This document shows, piece by piece, positions 1 through 7,535 of a stretch of DNA of 64,000 nt. The notes beneath the pieces were generated by a model. The model was not told where the DNA came from, did not search any database, and worked only from the letters and a program-made list of their open reading frames with translations. The translations under genes and the position numbers were made by a program. This DNA is from Oscillospiraceae bacterium. Its GTDB lineage: Bacteria; Bacillota; Clostridia; Oscillospirales; Ruminococcaceae. The stretch is from assembly GCA_003512525.1 (NCBI GenBank), contig DOQG01000003.1, positions 1-64,000 on the forward strand, written 5' to 3'. The number at the start of each line of letters is the position of its first letter. The first letter of the stretch is position 1.

Positions 1-57
1 TTCCGCCATAGGTGAACGGCAGATGTTGCCGTGGCAGACAAAGAGTATCTTGTACAT
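1..57 (-). CDS. Low-molecular-weight protein tyrosine phosphatase, N-terminal fragment cut by window edge
   Basis: Only the first 19 codons lie in the window; the rest is beyond position 1. The start reads MYKILFVCHGNICRSPMAE. It contains the LMW-PTP catalytic loop C-x5-R (CHGNICRS) at the usual place a few residues after the first beta strand. An AGAAAGGA ribosome site lies 8 bases upstream of the ATG at 57. LMW-PTPs remove phosphate from tyrosine (sometimes arginine) residues in the cytoplasm. The loop is so characteristic that the family call is fairly safe despite the short length. It points away from the integrase remnant on the same strand. Confidence 0.75.
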   Translation of the reverse strand, partial: MYKILFVCHGNICRSPMAE

Positions 58-195
58 GGGGTCAATCCTTTCTGAAAGGCTCTGTTATGCGCTTTACTGC
101 CGCGTTTTGCTCGCTGTCAGATTTTACATATTTCCGTTCGGATTCACAGAAAATGCGCAAATCGGGGCAAATTGCGGACGTGTGTAGTAGTCAAA

Positions 196-225
196 TAGTA
201 GTAAAAATCTGCGGGTTTACTACTA
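196..225. repeat. 10-bp inverted repeat with an extra TAGTAGT direct repeat (possible integrase site)
   Basis: TAGTAGTAAA at 196-205 is exactly repeated in inverse as TTTACTACTA at 216-225, around a 10-nt loop. Another TAGTAGT lies just upstream (about 184-190). A flanking ATCTGC/GCAGAT pair encloses the right arm. It lies between the phosphatase start and the integrase 3' end, where an att site or integrase arm-binding repeats could sit. That role is an inference from position only. Confidence 0.35.
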
Positions 226-314
226 AGGATTTTGCAGATGATTATATTATTGCATATTTTTCTGGGTTTGCATAGTACCCATGAGCAGTTCTGGATTTCC
301 TGGATTTATGGCAA

Positions 315-340
315 ATGGGCGTACATCTCTGTACGCCCAT
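315..340 (-). terminator. Perfect 11-bp hairpin just after the integrase stop codon
   Basis: ATGGGCGTACA (315-325) pairs perfectly with TGTACGCCCAT (330-340) around a 4-nt loop. It begins 8 bases after the integrase stop on the minus strand. The following U-run is weak (UUUG), so it may be a poor terminator or an element-end hairpin. Confidence 0.5.
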
Positions 341-347
341 AACTATT

Positions 348-766
348 TTATCCCATCACTCTGAACATTTCCTGTGTTTTCTCCCCGCCAAGCTTATCCA
401 TCTCCCTGCGGGCATTTTCAATCTCGGCTATCCGACCGAGTTCGTCCTGAGCGTCCTCAAGTCCGAGATGTGTGTAAGTATTCAAAGTAACACCGATGTC
501 GCTGTGTCCCATAAGGTATTGCAGCGTTTTCGGGTTCATGCCGGATTTTGCCATATTGCTGCAATAGGTGTGGCGGCAGACGTGCGGCGTTATGCTTGGC
601 ATTTGCAGGCGGTAAATCTCGTTGTACCGATTCACCATATGCTTTAATCGGTGTTCCCAGTGCATTGCGACCAGCGGCATTCCATTTTGTCGTAGTACAG
701 AAATCCCGCGTACCCATCTATTATATGAAGTCGGGTCTGCGATGTCCCTTTTTGCGATAAAAAATT
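348..766 (-). pseudogene. Frameshifted, 5'-truncated Tn916-type tyrosine recombinase
   Basis: The last 110 codons encode the C-terminal catalytic part of a tyrosine recombinase: HVCRHTYCSNMAKSGMNP carries the H-x-x-R box, then GHSDIGVTLNTYTH supplies the second His/Trp position (H) and the nucleophilic Tyr. The upstream neighbour of this frame is found one frame over: DGYAGFLYYDK ends at about 684, and the other frame resumes as NGMPLVAMHWEHRL. In Tn916-type integrases these are contiguous, so one base is missing in the AAAATGG run near 680-690. In that second frame there is no start or N-terminal domain, and homology fades near 766. The gene therefore looks both truncated and frameshifted, and should be dead. 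It marks a former integrative element. Confidence 0.75.
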
Positions 767-808
767 ACGCAAGTGAGTATTTATCCGCTGTTGATAATGA
801 TTTTAAAT

Positions 809-903
809 TAGGGAAACGTTGAATAAAACAAAATCGACCCGCTCACATGAGTATACTCACAGGTCTGATTTTGTTACGCTTCGCTTTATTCAGCGCGTCC
901 CTA
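809..903. repeat. 95-bp imperfect inverted-repeat element (MITE-like)
   Basis: The ends TAGGGA (809-814) and TCCCTA (898-903) are inverted copies, and each continues inward to TGAATAAA and then ACAAAATC, with a 10-nt insertion in the right arm. The centre holds AACAAAATC (827-835) pairing with GATTTTGTT (867-875), and a perfect 12-bp palindrome TGAGTATACTCA (848-859). The whole folds on itself and has no coding capacity. It abuts the broken end of the integrase remnant. A MITE or IS end is the simplest reading. Confidence 0.45.
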
Positions 904-954
904 GTATAGATTCGTTTCATCTCAAACTTATTATAATAGACATATGGAATTTCT

Positions 955-990
955 AAAAAAGGCTCTGGCAACTCAGTTGTCGGAGCCTTT
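955..990 (-). terminator. Rho-independent terminator of the chemoreceptor gene
   Basis: GGCTCTGGCAAC (961-972) pairs imperfectly with GTTGTCGGAGCC (976-987) on a short loop. On the minus strand it is followed by a run of six T (955-960). It lies 20 bases after the mcp stop codon. Confidence 0.8.
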
Positions 991-1008
991 TATGTATAAA
1001 TTAGACTT

Positions 1009-2742
1009 TCAGGAGTTTACAGCAGGCTGTGTTCCTGCATTTGAGGAATCGCTATAAAGCGAGAAACTCTTAACCAACTGCTTGAGCATATTAGCCTGGC
1101 TGCTGAGCTCTTCGGAAGCGGCAGCAGACTGTTCAGATGTAGCAGAGTTTGTCTGAACGACATTTGATATCTGGTCAACTCCGATTGTAACCTTGACGAT
1201 GGAGTCAGCGGCTTTCTTGGAAGAATCGGCAATCTTGTTGTTTATGGCCGTAACCTTGCCGGCTGTTTCGCCGACCTTGTTCATCTTTTCAGCAACTTCG
1301 GCGCAGAGCTGATTTCCGCTGACGATGGAGTTAACAGTGCTTTCGATGATCCGAGTCGTATTCTGAGCTGCTTCAGCAGATTTTCCTGCAAGGTTTCTGA
1401 CTTCTTCAGCAACTACTGCAAAGCCCTTTCCGGCTTCGCCGGCTCTTGCTGCCTCAACTGCGGCATTGAGTGAAAGAATGTTTGTCTGGAATGCGATATC
1501 CTCGATAGTCTTGACGATTTTCTTGGTTTCGCTGGAGAATTGGTTGATCTCGTTCATGGCTCTTACAAGCTCTGACATCATGGCATTGACTTCCTGGACG
1601 GCCGTTCCTGCGGCATTTGCTTTATCACTTGCTTCCGCTGCGTCCGAAGAATTAGCCTTGATAGATTCGGAAATAGACGCAATATTTTCAGAAAGCTCCT
1701 GGATAGATGCTGCCTGCTGCGTTGCCCCCTGAGCAAGAGCCTGAGCGCCTGATGAGACTTCTTCTGTGCCGCTTAAAAGCTGGTCGGAAGCCTGGTCAAC
1801 ATTTGAAAGGGCAGCGGAAAGATTATCGCGTATATACATCAGGCTGTCGCGGATCTCGCTGGTTTCGCCAACGTAGCTATCGTAATTCTCGCAGGTACAG
1901 TTGAAATTTCCGTTGCCGTAATTCCTGCACACATCTGAAATGCTGGGCAGCACGGCCTGGAAGAATCTGATGACCTTCCTTGCTGCATGGGCAAGTACAC
2001 CCAGCTCGTCCTTGGATCGGTATGTGATAGTGCCGTCAGCTTCTTTGAGCAGACCGTTTGAGATAAGGTTCATGGAATCTTTAATCTGAATGATTGGCGT
2101 GACTATTGCCTTTGTGAGAACGACTGTGAGAGCAACCACAAGTATTGCAGCCGCCACAACTACTGCAATTATTATGACAATATTGATTGTTTTGGTAGTC
2201 TGTGCATTATTGTATCTTGTGGTAATTGCTTCTTTGAGTTCGGTTGTAAGGTTTTCCAGAATGCCCGTAACTTTCGTGAGGTTAGGCTCATATTCGTTCA
2301 GATATATAGAATACGCTTCCATATTGCCCTCATAGCTGAATTTTGCGCTTGCTTCTACTATTCTCTCACGAATAGTAGCTGCGTCGTCCATGATAGTGTG
2401 GATATTTTCGACTTCATCTGAAAACTGTGGGTCATATTCAAGAAAGCTGTCGAGATAGGCGAAGAACGCTGACCGGTCGCTGCTTATGTCTTCAACGAGC
2501 TTGTCTAAATCAGCCTGATTATCAGTACAGGTGGCTTTCAGAATATTACCCTGGAATATTCTGATGTAACGTCTGGCGCTGTCAAGATTTGACAATGCGG
2601 GAATAGATATATTGACGTAATTGTCAGACGTAGAAGCTATGTTGTTTGTTGATACCAGGGAAACAACACCCAGAACAAATGTCAGCAGAAGCACAACTGC
2701 AAACGTGCAGATTATCTTCTTGGAAATCTTTAGATTTTTCAT
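1009..2742 (-). CDS. Methyl-accepting chemotaxis protein
   Basis: Membrane chemoreceptor of 577 aa. A first membrane segment (about residues 10-31) is followed by an extracytoplasmic four-helix-bundle-like sensor region (about 35-185), a second membrane segment (about 188-212), a HAMP-like linker and a long cytoplasmic signalling coiled coil. The hairpin tip that binds CheA/CheW is clear: [19 protein letters not shown], then [15 protein letters not shown]. Ribosome site AGGAG precedes the ATG. No che or flagellar genes lie in the window, so the partner kinase must be elsewhere. The ligand cannot be told. It is a single-gene unit with its own terminator. Confidence 0.93.
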   Translation of the reverse strand: MKNLKISKKIICTFAVVLLLTFVLGVVSLVSTNNIASTSDNYVNISIPALSNLDSARRYIRIFQGNILKATCTDNQADLDKLVEDISSDRSAFFAYLDSFLEYDPQFSDEVENIHTIMDDAATIRERIVEASAKFSYEGNMEAYSIYLNEYEPNLTKVTGILENLTTELKEAITTRYNNAQTTKTINIVIIIAVVVAAAILVVALTVVLTKAIVTPIIQIKDSMNLISNGLLKEADGTITYRSKDELGVLAHAARKVIRFFQAVLPSISDVCRNYGNGNFNCTCENYDSYVGETSEIRDSLMYIRDNLSAALSNVDQASDQLLSGTEEVSSGAQALAQGATQQAASIQELSENIASISESIKANSSDAAEASDKANAAGTAVQEVNAMMSELVRAMNEINQFSSETKKIVKTIEDIAFQTNILSLNAAVEAARAGEAGKGFAVVAEEVRNLAGKSAEAAQNTTRIIESTVNSIVSGNQLCAEVAEKMNKVGETAGKVTAINNKIADSSKKAADSIVKVTIGVDQISNVVQTNSATSEQSAAASEELSSQANMLKQLVKSFSLYSDSSNAGTQPAVNS

Positions 2743-3099
2743 TGCTTTTTTCTCCTGTTCAATTGAAGTTGACTTTTAATTGCAGTAATTTAAAGTTGTT
2801 ACTTTTATAATTGTAATTTTATCAGTTTATTTACTAAAAATCAACACATAATTCTAGTAAAAATGCCACATTTGTAACGTTGCACAATTTATTTGTTTTT
2901 GTAAATTTGATTTTGTCAAAGTGTATAATAATCCCGTCTTCCTATTTGAATTGAAAGGCGGAGCAGTGTTATTTTATAGAATTCCAAAGCAGCAAGTTCC
3001 GTGTGAGTTTACTTTGTCAGAGATTTTATCACTTACCTTGAAAAGGTAACTTTTTCATCAATATTGGCTTGCAACCCGTGTTACGACAACTCTGCTGGG
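2743..3099. other. Gene-poor spacer between mcp and the GNAT-like ORF
   Basis: AT-rich. It contains a plus-strand TATAAT at 2924-2929 without a good -35, a possible 27-codon plus-strand ORF (2966-3049) and a short hairpin at its end (TTACCTT/AAGGTAA, about 3034-3048, followed by CTTTTT). No mcp promoter was obvious by eye. Confidence 0.5.
2966..3049 (+). CDS. Possible 27-aa small ORF
   Basis: GTG-started frame with an AAAGGCGGAG ribosome-like site 2-3 bases upstream, and a TATAAT box about 40 bases upstream. It begins MLFYRIPKQQVPC and ends SLTLKR. Its stop codon overlaps a small hairpin followed by CTTTTT that could end a short transcript. No family recognised. The spacing to the ribosome site is tight and the -35 is poor, so it may be chance. 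Confidence 0.2.
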   Translation: MLFYRIPKQQVPCEFTLSEILSLTLKR

Positions 3100-3372
3100 C
3101 TATTTAATCAGCGTTTCCCTAAAAGCTATACTGCCTACAACATCACCTGTTTCATTCAGAGCGATAACATTGAAGCAATCGCTTTTGATCTTGTTATCAT
3201 AATTGAATCTGACGATACTGTCAGCCCATTCAGGCTTGTTCCATAATGCTGTTGCGATTTTTTCAGCAAGCGTAGTTGTGATAAATTCCCTTACAGTGAC
3301 AGTTATTTTTCCACTGTCTGTTGTGTTGCTACGATACGGTTTATCCGCTTTGATAAAATTCAATTTGTTCAT
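3100..3372 (-). CDS. Short GNAT-like protein, probably truncated, behind an attenuator
   Basis: 90 aa. A good AAGGAG site 6 bases before the ATG fixes the start. The C-terminal stretch CFNVIALNETGDVVGSIAFRE has the strand-turn-strand look of the central sheet of GNAT acetyltransferases, but the acetyl-CoA loop (Q/R-x-x-G-x-G/A) is absent because the frame stops at 3100. Whole GNATs are about 140-180 aa, so this is likely a remnant of the first half. Its expression signals are intact and elaborate: a perfect-consensus promoter, an 18-codon leader ORF and a terminator hairpin directly before it. That layout is typical of inducible antibiotic-resistance genes. The family assignment is tentative. 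Confidence 0.5.
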   Translation of the reverse strand: MNKLNFIKADKPYRSNTTDSGKITVTVREFITTTLAEKIATALWNKPEWADSIVRFNYDNKIKSDCFNVIALNETGDVVGSIAFRETLIK

Positions 3373-3385
3373 AATAACTCCTTAT

Positions 3386-3416
3386 AAAAAAGTGTTCCCG
3401 ATAACGAGAACACTTT
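3386..3416 (-). terminator. Attenuator-type terminator ahead of the GNAT-like ORF
   Basis: On the minus strand AAAGTGTTC (3416-3408) and GAACACTTT (3397-3389) form a 9-bp stem with a 10-nt loop, followed by six T (to 3386). It ends only 13 bases before the start codon at 3372, so it must be read through for expression. Its loop contains CGTTATC, the exact complement of GATAACG inside the leader ORF. Confidence 0.7.
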
Positions 3417-3443
3417 GAATTTTATCATCGCACAATCGCTATA

Positions 3444-3500
3444 TCAAAAGCATAAATGTGAATGACAGCTATTCCCGTTATCTCTGATAAATAATTTCAT
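3444..3500 (-). CDS. 18-aa leader peptide
   Basis: Reads MKLFIRDNGNSCHSHLCF. AGGTGA lies 5 bases before the ATG. It lies in the transcribed leader between a consensus promoter (start expected near 3521) and the terminator at 3386-3416. GTGAATGAC just before its ATG (3509-3501) pairs perfectly with GTCATTCAC within its codons (3466-3458), so its ribosome site can be hidden in a 9-bp helix. The arrangement matches translational/transcriptional attenuators of resistance genes. The peptide matches no leader I recognise. Confidence 0.6.
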   Translation of the reverse strand: MKLFIRDNGNSCHSHLCF

Positions 3501-3528
3501 GTCATTCACCTGCCTTTCTTTGTTTTTT

Positions 3529-3557
3529 ATTATATCAAAACAACATCTATATGTCAA
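3529..3557 (-). promoter_or_regulatory. Perfect-consensus sigma-A promoter of the leader/GNAT-like unit
   Basis: Minus strand TTGACA (3557-3552), 17-bp spacer, TATAAT (3534-3529). The transcript would start near 3521, about 20 bases before the leader ORF. Confidence 0.85.
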
Positions 3558-3633
3558 CATTACAGCCATATTACGCCTGAACTCGTCGTGTATTTCGCAA
3601 TAATTAAAATTTTACGCAATTGCTTTCTTCCTG

Positions 3634-4323
3634 CTACAATATCCCCTTGACCTCGTTCAGTTCGTCTATAACATAATCCGCCTTGATAATATCGCTCTCA
3701 ACGCCGCTTACATTGTAAAAGCACGTTTTCATTCCGTAATTTCTGCCACCCTCTATATCAGAAGTAAGCGAGTCGCCTATAATAATCGTATCGGTTGGCA
3801 TTATCGCTTCTTCTCTGCCACCGTTAAGCTCTGCGAACGCACATCTGAAGAACTCCTCAGACGGCTTTGACGCTCCGAGCTTTTCGGATATGAATATGTA
3901 GTCGAAAAAACGTTTCATTCCTGCAACTTCAAGCCTGTGTACCTGCTGTTCATACGGTCCGTTGCTCGCCGCACAAAGTGTATATTTATCACTCAGATAG
4001 CGTAACATTTCATCGCTATACGGCATAGGAATAGCGCTGTCATAAAGCGCACCCCTGAAATACTTTTCAAACACAGTACCGTCAAATTCGATCCCGAGCT
4101 TTGCGAATATAATGTTCCACCTCATCTTTTCAAGTTCCGAAAAGACAAGCGTTCCCTGCTCTATTCTGCGCCACAGCTTGTTGTTTTCCTCGGTGAAAAT
4201 ATCGTACATATACGGCTCGTAACGCTTCAGCCCGAAATGCTCAAATCCCGTCTGCATAGTATGTTTTACATATTCGCTGAAGCTCAGCAACGTATTATCA
4301 ATATCTATAAATACAGCTTTCAT
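3634..4323 (-). CDS. HAD-superfamily hydrolase, YjjG-like nucleotidase
   Basis: 229 aa from the ATG at 4323, chosen because AAGGAG lies 5 bases upstream and the protein then starts directly with motif I; an in-frame start 25 codons upstream has no ribosome site. HAD motifs in order: DIDNTLL (I, residues about 6-12), SNG (II), SKP with the conserved Lys (III), GDSLTSDI (IV). An alpha-helical C1 cap lies between motifs I and II. YjjG-type enzymes dephosphorylate pyrimidine nucleoside monophosphates and damaged nucleotides in the cytoplasm; the exact substrate cannot be read. Monocistronic. Confidence 0.85.
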   Translation of the reverse strand: MKAVFIDIDNTLLSFSEYVKHTMQTGFEHFGLKRYEPYMYDIFTEENNKLWRRIEQGTLVFSELEKMRWNIIFAKLGIEFDGTVFEKYFRGALYDSAIPMPYSDEMLRYLSDKYTLCAASNGPYEQQVHRLEVAGMKRFFDYIFISEKLGASKPSEEFFRCAFAELNGGREEAIMPTDTIIIGDSLTSDIEGGRNYGMKTCFYNVSGVESDIIKADYVIDELNEVKGIL

Positions 4324-4512
4324 TGCTCTCCTTTTCTGTTGTTCTTTATATTGGTCGTCATTTAATGTACGCAAACTATAAATAACAGCAGATATCAATT
4401 GACGTTAAGTCCGGCGTTGAGGAAAGTATATCATGATAAAAAATTAATGTCAAGTGACAGCCATGTTCCAGTGATGTTTTTTGCATAATGTCATTTATTG
4501 TGCTTCAATTTA

Positions 4513-4541
4513 TTGACAGTCAAAACTTAATGTGGTAAAAT
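4513..4541 (+). promoter_or_regulatory. Sigma-A promoter of the hybrid kinase gene
   Basis: TTGACA (4513-4518), 17-bp spacer, TAAAAT (4536-4541), followed about 60 bases later by GGAG and the ATG at 4615. Confidence 0.75.
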
Positions 4542-4614
4542 CAGTATGACTTATTATTTATTTTTATAATTGAAGTTGGTAAAATAATTTTACTGAAATT
4601 GACGGAGATGCATT

Positions 4615-7449
4615 ATGGATAAAAGAAAAGGGTTTGTTTTTGTAATTCTGCTTACAGTAATAACCGCTATACTATTCGGCAACGCATACTATTCTTATAT
4701 ATCAAGAAAAATTTTCAATGAAAGCGCAACTCACCTGACGGAAATATATTCTCAGGTAGGAAAATCACTGAGCAATCTTCTGACCGATAACTGGAGCGCC
4801 ATGAAAATGTGGATACCATATTTAAAAGATGCGGGCAGTGATGAAAATATCAGAGATTATATCTATAATATAAGAGCTACGAGTGCTTTCACAGACTTCT
4901 ATTTTCTGTCAGATAACGGCAGTTATTGTACCATTGACGGTAATAAAGGCAGTATGGATCTCGGCAAGAATATGAAAAAGCTGATGAATGACAAAGAGAA
5001 TGTTGTATCCGATACAGCGCTTATCGATCGTTCTGAGCTTGTGGTATTTGCAGTTCCTTGTCCTCATAGCAGATATATGGATTTTTCCTATTCGGCGATA
5101 GCTATCAGCTTTAATAACAAGGACATCGTTTCACTACTCAGTGCCAGAACATTCAACGGTCAGGCGGTAAATTACGTTATTTATCCTGATGGCAGAGTTG
5201 TTGTCAATAATAAAGGCGAACACGGCGATGAGATAGATAATTTCTGGCGTATGCTCACAGAAACTTCTCCTCTCAACGATGAATCTGTCAGGCAGTACCG
5301 CTCATATATATGCTATAACGACTCAGGCGTTGATACGCTGACTATAAACGGAGTTACACATTACCTGACGTATGAGTCTATTGGTTTTAAGGACTGGATA
5401 CTTATCGGTATTGTTCCCGCAAGTGTAGTAAACGAAAGTTTAAATGAGCTTCAGACAGTAACAATAACGGCATGCGTCAGCTTTGTGGCTTTAATCAGCT
5501 TTCTCTCAATACTCTATCTTATTCACAAAAATTATATAAGCATAAGACTAAAGGACACTGAGATAAAATATCGCGAAGAGTTGTTTTCAGTACTTTCAAA
5601 CAATGTAGATGACATATTTCTTATGCTTGATAAGGATAGTTTTGCTGTCAGCTATGTAAGTCCGAATATCGATCACCTGCTGGGAATTTCTCCAGATGAC
5701 GCAATACGTGATATCGGTTTGCTTGAAAGTGCGCTTGAAGATAGGACAAACTATGCCGTTCGCAGTAAGCTTGCATGTATGACAAAAGATGAACGCATTG
5801 AATGCGACAGTGTATGTACCCATCAGAAGAACGGAGAAAGCAAATGCTTTCACATTACCGTACTATGCCGAATAATAGGCGGTCAGGAAAAATACATAAT
5901 TGTACTGTCTGACCGAACCAAAGAGCGCCTGATAAACCGGACACTCAAAAACGCAGTAGATGAAGCAGAACGCGCAAACAAAGCCAAAAGTACATTTCTG
6001 TCTAATATGTCGCATGATATACGTACTCCGCTCAGTGCAATAATCAGTTTTGCTATGCTTGCAGGCAGGGAAAAAGGAAATACAGAGCTGACAAATGACT
6101 ATCTGTCAAAAATAATGATATCAGGTAATTACCTTCTCGGACTTTTAAGCGATATTCTCGACATGAGCCGTATAGAAAGCGGTAAATTGACATTTGATAT
6201 TTCCGATGTGGATATTTCTGAAATTCTGTTTGATATAAGAACTGTAATGTACACATTGGCGATTGAAAAGAAGCACAAATTGACTATCTCTATGTCACAA
6301 GTAATTCACGAAACAGTGCGTTGTGACCGCCGCAGGCTTGAACAGCTGCTCAATAATCTGCTTTCAAACGCCATAAAATTCACACCGGACGGCGGTATTA
6401 TTACGCTAGACATCAGCGAAGAAGCAAGCAAAACAGATAATATATCGATATATGAAATTCGTGTCAGCGATAACGGAATAGGTATGAGCGAAGAATTTAA
6501 GAATAAAATATTCGAGCCTTTTGAACGTGAGCGAAAGGTAACGAGCAACATTCAGGGAACGGGACTCGGAATGCCTATAACCAAAAATATAGTCGATGCC
6601 GCAGGCGGCACTATTAAGGTAAATACCAAGAAAGGGAAAGGTACTGAATTTATAGTACGTCTGCCTTTTCCCATTACGGAAAAAGGCGTAAATAAACCAT
6701 TTCCTGAACTTTCTGCTTTCATAGCAATCACAGACAGTAAAATCAGGGAGGAAACGTGTACTGCGCTTAAAAAGCTGGGAATACATACTGATATAGAAAA
6801 CAGTATCACAAAACAAAGACAATGTACCCGGTATGATATTATAGCAACAATCCCGGACAGAATAACCGAATTTGAAAAAGGGGATACAGACACTTTGTAT
6901 ATTGCCGTCACCGATAGTGCACAGCGCAGTAAAATTCCATGCTCTCTGTCACACTCGGTACAGATATGTACTGTGCCGATTCTGACATATGAGCTGAGAA
7001 AAATAATATCATCACATTTTAACTTGGAAGATAGCAAAGTAAGCAGTACCGTAAAATCCTCCGTCTTAAGCGGCAAACGTATTCTGCTGGCGGAAGATGT
7101 CGATATCAACTGTTGTATAGTAAAGACGATGCTTTCACCATATGGAGCTGAAATTGAAACGGCGGAAAACGGCGCAGTTGCATTAGATATGATAAAATCT
7201 CACGATAAAGGCTATTACGACTGCATAATTATGGATATTCAGATGCCGATCATGGATGGTTACGAATGTTCTCGCGCCATAAGACAACTTGATAACGGAT
7301 ATGCACCGGATGTACCTATTATTGCCATGACCGCAAATGTATTCAGTGAAGACAGAAACAAAGCCGCCGAATACGGTATGAATACATTTCTGACAAAGCC
7401 GGTCAGCACAAAACGGCTTGTAGAAACCCTGACCGAATTGCTATCCTGA
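4615..7449 (+). CDS. Hybrid sensor histidine kinase/response regulator
   Basis: 944-aa membrane kinase. Membrane segment about 8-28, extracytoplasmic Cache-like sensor region about 30-280, second membrane segment about 283-303, PAS domain about 320-435, HisKA with [12 protein letters not shown] (phospho-acceptor His467), HATPase with N box [10 protein letters not shown] (about 580), DNGIGM and GTGLGM. A degenerate receiver-like stretch (about 690-800) precedes a C-terminal receiver (about 821-944) with [14 protein letters not shown] (phospho-acceptor Asp874), T and K (FLTKP). The phosphorelay presumably ends at an Hpt protein or regulator elsewhere, as no output domain is present. Next gene is FeoB, but with its own promoter. 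Signal unknown. Confidence 0.93.
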   Translation: MDKRKGFVFVILLTVITAILFGNAYYSYISRKIFNESATHLTEIYSQVGKSLSNLLTDNWSAMKMWIPYLKDAGSDENIRDYIYNIRATSAFTDFYFLSDNGSYCTIDGNKGSMDLGKNMKKLMNDKENVVSDTALIDRSELVVFAVPCPHSRYMDFSYSAIAISFNNKDIVSLLSARTFNGQAVNYVIYPDGRVVVNNKGEHGDEIDNFWRMLTETSPLNDESVRQYRSYICYNDSGVDTLTINGVTHYLTYESIGFKDWILIGIVPASVVNESLNELQTVTITACVSFVALISFLSILYLIHKNYISIRLKDTEIKYREELFSVLSNNVDDIFLMLDKDSFAVSYVSPNIDHLLGISPDDAIRDIGLLESALEDRTNYAVRSKLACMTKDERIECDSVCTHQKNGESKCFHITVLCRIIGGQEKYIIVLSDRTKERLINRTLKNAVDEAERANKAKSTFLSNMSHDIRTPLSAIISFAMLAGREKGNTELTNDYLSKIMISGNYLLGLLSDILDMSRIESGKLTFDISDVDISEILFDIRTVMYTLAIEKKHKLTISMSQVIHETVRCDRRRLEQLLNNLLSNAIKFTPDGGIITLDISEEASKTDNISIYEIRVSDNGIGMSEEFKNKIFEPFERERKVTSNIQGTGLGMPITKNIVDAAGGTIKVNTKKGKGTEFIVRLPFPITEKGVNKPFPELSAFIAITDSKIREETCTALKKLGIHTDIENSITKQRQCTRYDIIATIPDRITEFEKGDTDTLYIAVTDSAQRSKIPCSLSHSVQICTVPILTYELRKIISSHFNLEDSKVSSTVKSSVLSGKRILLAEDVDINCCIVKTMLSPYGAEIETAENGAVALDMIKSHDKGYYDCIIMDIQMPIMDGYECSRAIRQLDNGYAPDVPIIAMTANVFSEDRNKAAEYGMNTFLTKPVSTKRLVETLTELLS

Positions 7450-7478
7450 TAATACCGGATAAGTGCTCTGCTCCGCTC

Positions 7479-7507
7479 TTAACATTTCCTTCGTATTTTC
7501 ATATAAT
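7479..7507 (+). promoter_or_regulatory. Sigma-A promoter of feoB
   Basis: TTAACA (7479-7484), 17-bp spacer, TATAAT (7502-7507), 28 bases before the feoB ATG. Confidence 0.7.
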
Positions 7508-7535
7508 GTATTACATTAGCTGAAAGGTGAAAAAT

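Noticed and set aside
12..275. 87-codon plus-strand frame at the left edge
   Set aside because: The minus strand there encodes the LMW phosphatase N-terminus; the plus frame has no ribosome site and no family.
457..717. 86-codon minus-strand frame overlapping the integrase
   Set aside because: Only its first dozen codons continue the integrase (the frameshifted part); the rest is an out-of-frame shadow.
7450..7478. Terminator between the hybrid kinase and feoB
   Set aside because: No stable stem with a U-run was found; only the feoB promoter is visible.
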